From NCBI GenBank assembly GCA_032718475.1, contig JAUCBJ010007664.1:1-64000 (forward strand): a stretch of 64,000 bases of DNA, in the 5' to 3' direction. Below are positions 57,475-64,000 of the stretch, one piece after another. Below the pieces are notes generated by a model, which saw only the letters and a program-made list of their open reading frames with translations, had not been told where the DNA came from and searched no databases. The DNA comes from Nemertoderma westbladi. Lineage: Eukaryota > Xenacoelomorpha > Nemertodermatida > Nemertodermatidae. A program made the translations under genes and the position numbers. Each line of letters begins with the position of its first letter. Within the stretch, counting starts at the first letter, position 1.

Positions 57475-58015
57475 GCACGGCACAGTGACTTAGATGGCGC
57501 GACACAGTGACTTAGATAACGCGGCATTGTTACTAAGATGGCGCGGCACAGTGGCTAACATGGCGGGGCATTGTGACTAACATGGCGCGGCACTGCAACT
57601 AAGATGGCGCGATACACAGTGACTAAGATGGCGCGACACAGTGACTTAGGTGCGCGGCATTGTCACTAAGATAGCGCGGCACAGTGACTAACATGGCGAG
57701 GCACAGTGACTAAGATGAAGCGGCACAGTGACTAAGATGGCGAGGCACAGTGACTAAGATGGCGAGGCACAGTGACTAAGATGAAGCGGCACCGTGACTA
57801 AGATGGCGAGGCATTGTTACTAAGATGGCGCGGCACAGTGACTATCATGGCGCGGCATTGTGACTAAGATGAAGCGGCACAGTGACTAAGATGGCGAGGC
57901 ACAGTGACTTAGATGGCGCGGCACAGTGACGTAGATGGCGCGGCACTGTGACTAAGATGGTGCGGTACAGTGACTTAAATGGCGCGCCACGATGACTAAG
58001 ATGGCGCGGTAACAA
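57475..58015 (+). repeat. 22-bp satellite with AAGATGGCG words, right block
   Basis: Continuation of the satellite on the other side of the LINE. Its first about 390 bases match 54,963-55,350 almost exactly (differences such as ATAACG for ATAGCG), so it derives from the same higher-order unit. The array ends near 58,015, about 255 bases from the end of the MurC-like gene region. Confidence 0.94.
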
Positions 58016-58269
58016 CTACGGGAATGAATATATATTATATATTGTGGGTATCTGTATCATCATCATCATAATTTATATCATATGGAACTTTGACTTTGAG
58101 GCACTCAATTTGCACTTTTTAGCTTTTAGAAACAATAATAGTCAAATTTATATAAATGTTATCAAAGAAAACAAGCACCATGATATATTCAAATAAATCA
58201 CGCACATTATTATAATGTTTTAAAAGTCAATTTTAGTTATATTTACTTAATAAACAAAGTTTAATAGAT

Positions 58270-58432
58270 TTAGCAAAGCACGACGCTGGCCCATCCACGA
58301 TGGGAGACAAGAACATCTGGGCACTTGGGCATCTCAGAGAGAACTCGAATAAACTCGTCTCTGGAGGACAACAGCTCGCAACGAGTTCGAATGTCAGTTC
58401 GTATCAAATGAGAACCGATTCCGGGAAGGGGG
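58270..58432 (-). other. Out-of-frame C-terminal tail of the MurC-like gene
   Basis: Just after the SSREVP codons, the next minus-strand frame reads LPGIGSHLIRTDIRTRCEL, then EFIRVLSEMPKCPDVLVSHRG, and ends at TAA (58,272-58,270). This matches the PGVxGxxL...LL...GD shape of the MurC C-terminus. The frame change coincides with a five-base homopolymer (58,428-58,432); one base fewer there would give a protein of about 455 residues, the usual MurC length. It could be a sequencing or assembly error or a true frameshift. Confidence 0.65.
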
Positions 58433-59638
58433 AACCTCCCTGGACGATGTGACCGGAAGTAGGTAGACCATGTCTGCGAGCGAGAGACTCTTGGCGAAGC
58501 CGGAAGCGTGATGACGTAACTGCGTCCAATGAAACGGTTCGAATACCGCGACTATCTCTCGCCCAGGGTACACCTCACGGACCGTGGACAATATGCTGCT
58601 GACCTGAACCGGATGGTGAGCGTTGTTATCGATATAAACCGCGGTCGGGGTGTCCAGATGGACGTCGTAACGCCGATGAATTCCCGGGAACGTCGCCAAC
58701 GCGGCCGCAATACGGGCCGCCGACACGCCGAGATCCAAGGCTACAGTGATAGCAGGGAGACAGCCTTCGACGCAATGACGTCCAGGAAAGGAGAACTTCA
58801 ATCCTTCAATTACTCCATAACCGTTCCTATAATAATCAAACCTGCTGCCTTCCGAACTAATGTGGATGTTTTTAGCTGTTACGATATCGTCACCATCTAC
58901 AGTGTAGGTAATACAATTAATATTACCTGGTAAATCATTAAGTTGTTTCACAGAGTAGCTATTAATAATAAGTTTATCTTTCGTTAGCGCGATAAACTCG
59001 TTGAAAGCTTGAAAGTATCGATCTTCGGTAGAATAGGTGTCCATATGATCGGCATCTAATCTAAGGACAACCGCGTAATCCGGCGATAGACGAAGGAAGG
59101 AGCGATCGAATTCGCAAGCTTCTACAACGGCGATGGTTGGATTCGAGGAGTCCTTACTGCGTCTTAATACCAAGTTGGTATTATAAGGAGGTTTTATTGT
59201 CCCGCCGACAAAACCAACAACATCCCTACCCGATTCGTAAAGGATGTGAGCAATAAGGCCGGTAAGTGTGGTCTTCCCATGGGAACCGGCCACCGCTACG
59301 GTGTAGAAAGGCTGAACGGCCTTGGCTAAGGCATCGGCACGTTCAACCACTGTGGACCCGCGTTCCCGTAGGTACATTAATATGCGACTGTCCAATGGGA
59401 TCGCTGGTGTGTGAACTATTATACAACGACTTATATTGTCCGTTACGGGTGTTGGGATCTCATCGATATTGTCGTTCTGATGGACAGGGATACCCAGCTC
59501 AAGGAGGGCTGTCGTGGTTGGTGTAGACATAGAGTCGTATCCGAAAACCGAAGTACCGAGTTCATGGAACCACCGCGCGAGGGCGCTCATTCCTGATCCC
59601 CCAATCCCGAGAAAATACAAATACTTAATAGTATCCAT
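58394..59638 (-). CDS. murC: MurC-like UDP-N-acetylmuramate--L-alanine ligase homologue
   Basis: A 414-codon intron-free ORF on the minus strand with the three Mur ligase domains in order. The N-terminal UDP-binding Rossmann domain starts YLYFLGIGGSGMSALA (6-21). The ATPase domain has the P-loop VAVAGSHGKTT (114-124), VVEACEFDRSF with the metal-ligand Glu (173) and LDADHMD with His 198. The C-terminal domain has FPGIHRRYDV (316-325), DNNAHHPVQV (336-345) and VFEPFHWTQLR. Bacterial MurC adds L-Ala to UDP-MurNAc in peptidoglycan synthesis; the style of HRRYDV and SFLRLSPD is closest to Bacteroidetes-type MurC. Differences from the canonical enzyme: HN...N at the adenine site reads HCVEGC (287-292), EADE reads EACE and DDYAHHP reads DNNAHHP. 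The frame breaks near residue 403, with homology continuing in the next frame. It lies 988 bases after the TTC21B stop, same strand. Probably horizontally acquired; its present function is unknown. Confidence 0.88.
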   Translation of the reverse strand: MDTIKYLYFLGIGGSGMSALARWFHELGTSVFGYDSMSTPTTTALLELGIPVHQNDNIDEIPTPVTDNISRCIIVHTPAIPLDSRILMYLRERGSTVVERADALAKAVQPFYTVAVAGSHGKTTLTGLIAHILYESGRDVVGFVGGTIKPPYNTNLVLRRSKDSSNPTIAVVEACEFDRSFLRLSPDYAVVLRLDADHMDTYSTEDRYFQAFNEFIALTKDKLIINSYSVKQLNDLPGNINCITYTVDGDDIVTAKNIHISSEGSRFDYYRNGYGVIEGLKFSFPGRHCVEGCLPAITVALDLGVSAARIAAALATFPGIHRRYDVHLDTPTAVYIDNNAHHPVQVSSILSTVREVYPGREIVAVFEPFHWTQLRHHASGFAKSLSLADMVYLLPVTSSREVPPSRNRFSFDTN

Positions 59639-60626
59639 AGGGGAGTCTTAGCTGCTTCAAAATAATAGATAGGTGGACTCAACTTATTTCTCACCTAGTG
59701 AGGAGTCTATGTTTGTTCTACCACCCACCAGTATTATAACCGCGTATAGTAAATTAAATTAGCTATAAATTATTACAAATATAATAGTAACGAACATTGC
59801 ATCTAGACCTTGTAATATTCATAAACGTCCGGTTTATTCCAGAAGAGCGTTTAAGGAGGGGGGGGGAACTGGACGCAATAAAGATTCATCCCGCTCCAGG
59901 GGAAATTCGACGCAAATAACAGCTGATTATTCTCAAAAATAAAATTGTAACCTGCTCTATTGTGCTTAGTTTATTGTTTTGGTTAAAATAACGTGCCACT
60001 GTTACCTGCTCCTTTCCTTAAATTGAGAATTTAACATTGAGGCGGGATATTAATTCGACAAGGCGGGTTTTGCGTCCAGTTTCACCCCTGTCTCTATATA
60101 TATATGACTACTATCTATGCTATAACTATGTACTTAATGACAAAATTATTAATACAAAGCTAAGCCACAGCCATGAAATGAACAAGGTCCTCCATACCTC
60201 TAACATTAGGGTTTGGTTTTACGCATAGGTCTACCTACACTGAAATAAAATATAAGGTCCTCGATTTCGGGTGGCTTTATTCCTATTTGTTCCAATTAAC
60301 TTTTATTAGTTGTTAATTTTTTTTAATCTTCGAAGGTTTTACGAGTATTAATTCAAATTTTTCAAACACGTTAACAGCTTTTGGTGTTTATTTCATTAGG
60401 CATTTATTCGCGCATATATACGTGACAATCCTAATAATTTTATTTTAAATAAAATATACTTCGTATCAATATTAAAACACCACATTTATTACGGTTAACA
60501 ACGTATTAGGAAATTAAATATTATTTACAATCAACATTTGTTACAAATATTTATTTACACACAAGCTTTGTTACTAATTCGTAAAAAACGAAGCAATTAT
60601 TACAAATAACAGAGAAAAAGTGAATC
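59639..60626. other. Spacer between MurC-like gene and TTC21B
   Basis: Contains a degenerate unit of the 68-bp repeat on the minus strand (about 59,945-60,050), a G-rich run near 59,860 and an AATAAA signal for TTC21B (minus strand, 60,555-60,550, 72 bases after its stop). Just upstream of the MurC-like start, the minus strand has AGGTGAGA (about 59,695) and TTGAAGCAG (about 59,655), which could bound a small 5' UTR intron; this is speculative. Confidence 0.4.
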
Positions 60627-63600
60627 CTAAACACGAATACAACTTCGGGCTTTATCCAATATATCTTTGCGAATCTTCGGGTAGTTCGGATTGGATTTTA
60701 GAACGGCGTGACACACGTCTACAGCGTCGCAATATCGCTTAGCCTTTAGGTAATTAAAGGCTAGTTTGTAGCCTATAGTCGGGTTGTTCCGGTTGTTCAA
60801 CCCCCAAGCTTTCTCGTAATGATCAGCGGCGTCCTTGTAACTCTGCTCTTTCTCCATAATAAACCCCATATACTCGTAGGCTTTGCAACAGGATTTATTA
60901 TAGTTGATGCACCGTTTTAACAACTCCTGCGCAATATCATACTTCCCGCCCTGTATGTAAACATCCCCCAGGAGCAGCCAACATTTCTCGAAGTCCTCGG
61001 CGTCTATAGAGTTCCACGACAGCTTCGAGATGCGTTTCAACTCGTTCCTCGCACGGGGCGTCATCTTCAGCAGCATGTAAGCGGTGGCAACACCCAGTGC
61101 GGCCGGGACATGGTCTCTTTGGGCGGTGACCATCTGCAGGAATGAATTCAACGCTTTCTCCACGTTTCCCTTCACTTTACTACTCATTAGGAGGTAGTTA
61201 CGTAGTATCTCGTAGTTGGATGAACCCATCGCTTTCAGCTCCGCTAGTATCTTCTCGGCGGTGGCGTAAGCGGCCCTTTCTCCTTCTAACTTTTCAGCGC
61301 TGTCACCGATATCATCCATATCCAAGGCTTCTCCACCCATTGTCTCGTTGTCCGGATTCAGACAGATCTCAACCATGTGGCAGCACGACCTCTCGCCCCA
61401 TTGAGTGTCGCGCCGCGCCCGATTAAAGGACTTCAGGGCATCTGTCGGCTTCCCAATGTACCAGCTGTAGAGACCGCTCGTGTAATGGAAACCCGGTTCC
61501 ATGGCAGCGCGGGGCGAGGATTTATCCGCCGTCTGGATGAATCGTTCGCCTTCCGAAAGCTTCCCCGCACGACGCAACAACGCTATGAGATGGGAGAGAG
61601 CCACAAAGTTCCTCGGGTTACGACCCAACATCTGTTGGTAGTGGAACATTGCTTGATCGTAGTCATTCTTCCTGAACATTATCTCGGCCAGCATGGTCTC
61701 AGCTTCGTCATTCTCCATGTCGCGGTTCAGTAACACCGAACACATGTGCTGACACGCATCCAGATCGTTGTCAGCTAGATGCAGCTTCGCGAGTCTCAAC
61801 CGCGAACTCAACTCGTCCACGTGTTGCAACGCTTCCTGGTACAACTCGATGGCTCTATTAAAGTCGCGGTTCACATCGGCGGCGTGGTCACCCAACTCGG
61901 AGCATATCGCAGACGCGAGTTGCTTCTGGGAGGGCAGCTGATCCGGTTGCTCTACCCCGACGCGACGCATCACCTTGGATTGCATGGCTCTCGCTTCCTC
62001 CAACGCGGACACAGACTCGTCCTTACGACCAGTCCGTTGATATATCTTAGCTAGTAGAACCTTGCACTTAGTAACCTCGACCAGACTACTCAACTCGTTG
62101 TCTGTATCGTGGTCCAACACAACACGAACAACCTTTTCCGATTCCTCGAAACGCTTCAACTTCATTAGAAGTTCAGCCAAGTCGTATCTCAACGCCGATT
62201 GTTCTCCACTCTTGAGTACAGTTTCATAATAAGTTATCGCTTTATGGTAGTTGTGCGTTTTTATCATGGCCTGACCTATCTTCTTAGAGATACTAACGTC
62301 TTTTGGACTCTTTTTCAGGGCAATATCATAGACTTCAATAGCTTTATCCGGCTCTTGAATACTCATGTATGCATCTCCGAGGAGGACACATGTATAAACT
62401 GTGGGTTGTTTGTCAACCATTTCTCTATAACACGCAGCGAATAAATGTCTGTCTTTTTTCTCATTCAAATAAATGTCAGCCATCTTCTCACGGGCTTTCA
62501 CAAAGTGCGGCTGCTCAGGGGTCACATCTCGCAGCATTTTAATGGCCGTATCAACGTCGCCTTTAGCGACGGCTAGGTCGGCGTTACTAAGTGTTATCCG
62601 ATAGGCCTCACTGCCGCCCTGGAATTCGTTTATGGCGTCCTGCATCACCATTGTAGCCTCGTGGTGCTGCTCGTTAAGGCGGTAGGAATCCGCGAGATCG
62701 AGGAACACAGAAACCCGATCGCTATCAGTAACCGCGATCCCTTTCTTAATGCTCGCCGCTTTGCGTTGATCTAGAACCCGTTTAACACCAGGAAGTTTCA
62801 TGGCTTGTTCCAACTGTTTAACACTGCCTTCCGCATTATCCGTGAGACGCATTATCTTAGCTTTGACGATGTGGTACTTTGGATGATCACGGACTTCGAA
62901 GTTGTATGAAAGCGCCTGTTCTAGCGACTGTTCAGCCTGTTTGTAGTGCTTCAAAGCAATATTAATTTGTGCCATTAGCATGTGCCCCTCGCTGGAGGTT
63001 GGGTTGGCGGCTAGTTGGGTTTCCAGGGTAGACTGGGCCGCCTCCAAGTCGCCAGAGAGGTAGCGTATACGCGCCAACAGGAGACGAGCTTCCTGCAGAC
63101 CGGGTACGTTGCGTATCAACGGGTCGAGTAGACCCACAGCACGCGACAACATCATCGATGACTTTCCCGTAGATTCGGGTTCCTGGGGAACAAGTCTGAG
63201 GTAATCGTAGACCATTTGGATGACAAGTTCCGGGCACAAAACCTGGTAGAATTCCAAACCCAGAGGAGCTTTTGGTAGACTAGCAAAGTGCAAATTAGCC
63301 GCTTTAATAATTAAATCATTAACCTCTACAGAAGACTTATTTTGTTTTCTCGCTAAAACGGCATAAAGATAGAGTAATTCTGCGGATTGTTCAGCTGTAC
63401 CCAATGACTCCTGCACATGCACCATAAACTCCAACTGCTGGCTGGCGCTTTCAAGATTGTCCAAAGCCAATTGGCATTTAACAAATCCGATTAGAGCAGC
63501 TTGACTTGTTTCATCCAGTTTGGCAGCCTCCTGGAATTGACCACCTGCCGACTTGTACTCGCCTTGAAGGTAAAGCTGCTCGCCCATTTCGAGAAGGACT

Positions 63601-64000
63601 TGCACATCGTTTGTGTGGCCTGGTACAATCCGATGGAGTATCTGAACACATCGTTGTAGAACATGCTCGTTCCTTCCACACATATGACTAAACGCATTCG
63701 CTACGGAGCAGAACTGGTAGACATTCTCGGGTTCGGACCTCATGAGATCGTCCTGTAATTCCGCTAACCTATTGGCGCCCTCGCTGTAGTCACCATCACG
63801 ACCAATCACCATCAAGGTATCCAATTTCTTAGACTCTAAATTGTTTTTATCGATTGCGAGGGCCCTTTGTACCGCCTCATTCGCCTGATCCCAATCATTA
63901 ACACTAAGTAACAACTTGGCTTTAACTAGAAGTGCCGGAATGAACTTCGGATAAGAAACATTGAGTTTGTTAATGAAACCCAGGGCCCGGGATTGCTTAC
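60627..64000 (-). CDS. TTC21B: TTC21B / IFT139, C-terminal 1,123 residues (5' end beyond window)
   Basis: Tetratricopeptide-repeat protein 21B, the IFT139 subunit of the intraflagellar transport complex A, needed for retrograde transport in cilia. The minus-strand frame is open from the right edge (KQSRALGFINKLN) to the TAG/TAA-type stop at 60,627. The sequence is a chain of TPR helices and includes family-specific stretches CHMVEICLNPDNETMGGEAL, HVPAALGVATAYMLLKMTPR, CCKAYEYMGFIMEKEQSYKD and the end YPKIRKDILDKARS. About 190 N-terminal residues should lie beyond 64,000, judged from the normal length of about 1,300. No start codon is visible: the first Leu/Met-like position at 63,914 is internal to the conserved region. 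At least 3,374 bases lack any intron, unusual for this gene, which has many exons in vertebrates. An AATAAA lies 72 bases past the stop. Confidence 0.96.
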   Translation of the reverse strand, partial: KQSRALGFINKLNVSYPKFIPALLVKAKLLLSVNDWDQANEAVQRALAIDKNNLESKKLDTLMVIGRDGDYSEGANRLAELQDDLMRSEPENVYQFCSVANAFSHMCGRNEHVLQRCVQILHRIVPGHTNDVQVLLEMGEQLYLQGEYKSAGGQFQEAAKLDETSQAALIGFVKCQLALDNLESASQQLEFMVHVQESLGTAEQSAELLYLYAVLARKQNKSSVEVNDLIIKAANLHFASLPKAPLGLEFYQVLCPELVIQMVYDYLRLVPQEPESTGKSSMMLSRAVGLLDPLIRNVPGLQEARLLLARIRYLSGDLEAAQSTLETQLAANPTSSEGHMLMAQINIALKHYKQAEQSLEQALSYNFEVRDHPKYHIVKAKIMRLTDNAEGSVKQLEQAMKLPGVKRVLDQRKAASIKKGIAVTDSDRVSVFLDLADSYRLNEQHHEATMVMQDAINEFQGGSEAYRITLSNADLAVAKGDVDTAIKMLRDVTPEQPHFVKAREKMADIYLNEKKDRHLFAACYREMVDKQPTVYTCVLLGDAYMSIQEPDKAIEVYDIALKKSPKDVSISKKIGQAMIKTHNYHKAITYYETVLKSGEQSALRYDLAELLMKLKRFEESEKVVRVVLDHDTDNELSSLVEVTKCKVLLAKIYQRTGRKDESVSALEEARAMQSKVMRRVGVEQPDQLPSQKQLASAICSELGDHAADVNRDFNRAIELYQEALQHVDELSSRLRLAKLHLADNDLDACQHMCSVLLNRDMENDEAETMLAEIMFRKNDYDQAMFHYQQMLGRNPRNFVALSHLIALLRRAGKLSEGERFIQTADKSSPRAAMEPGFHYTSGLYSWYIGKPTDALKSFNRARRDTQWGERSCCHMVEICLNPDNETMGGEALDMDDIGDSAEKLEGERAAYATAEKILAELKAMGSSNYEILRNYLLMSSKVKGNVEKALNSFLQMVTAQRDHVPAALGVATAYMLLKMTPRARNELKRISKLSWNSIDAEDFEKCWLLLGDVYIQGGKYDIAQELLKRCINYNKSCCKAYEYMGFIMEKEQSYKDAADHYEKAWGLNNRNNPTIGYKLAFNYLKAKRYCDAVDVCHAVLKSNPNYPKIRKDILDKARSCIRV

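Noticed and set aside
58270-59638. Bacterial contamination as the explanation for the MurC-like ORF
   Set aside because: It lies on the same contig between an animal-type satellite/LINE and TTC21B, has no bacterial neighbours, and carries altered motifs. Misassembly cannot be fully excluded without reads.
58270-60626. An operon of MurC-like gene and TTC21B
   Set aside because: They share a strand, but a 988-base spacer with a polyadenylation signal separates them, and one is a ciliary protein; no sign of co-transcription.

Overview
This window reads as nuclear DNA of an invertebrate animal. It is AT-rich, dominated by transposons, and carries three recognisable animal genes: a TOM1-type endosomal adaptor with GT-AG introns, a neutral sphingomyelinase (SMPD2-like), and the ciliary protein TTC21B/IFT139. 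I cannot fix the phylum from sequence alone. There are no bacterial operons or ribosome-binding-site patterns.

Layout: 1-26,900 is almost entirely repeats: minisatellites, palindromic MITEs, several copies of one RTE-like non-LTR retrotransposon, a complete-ended IS3EU-type DNA transposon (11,333-15,566), a GC-rich decayed reverse transcriptase locus (about 15,900-17,800), a second LINE (24,410-26,520, minus) and a tRNA-derived SINE. From 27,400 to 36,550 there is a broken pogo transposase split by an insertion, an unrecognised decayed ORF and a piggyBac element with intact TTAA ends but a broken transposase. From about 37,880 to 44,640 lie GGCC-rich tandem repeats (668-bp units) with a Helitron/Helentron-like insertion. 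From 46,288 to 51,848 are the last three exons of the TOM1-like gene (minus), with another RTE copy in the intron. SMPD2-like (52,661-53,842, plus) has no intron. A 22-bp satellite carrying AAGATGGCG words (54,530-58,015) is split by a young RTE insertion. It is followed by a MurC-like gene (minus) and TTC21B (minus, running off the right edge).

Most interesting: (1) an intron-free homologue of the bacterial peptidoglycan enzyme MurC between animal genes, probably horizontally acquired, with one homopolymer frameshift near its end and changes in ligand-binding motifs; (2) the IS3EU transposon carries, on the opposite strand to its transposase, an ORF with the C-terminal half of an alpha-kinase domain; (3) a satellite that amounts to dozens of tandem YY1-like sites; (4) TTC21B is intron-free over at least 3.37 kb while its neighbour TOM1 keeps introns. 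The three gene products act in different places (endosomal sorting, membrane lipid turnover, intraflagellar transport), and nothing shows that they work together.
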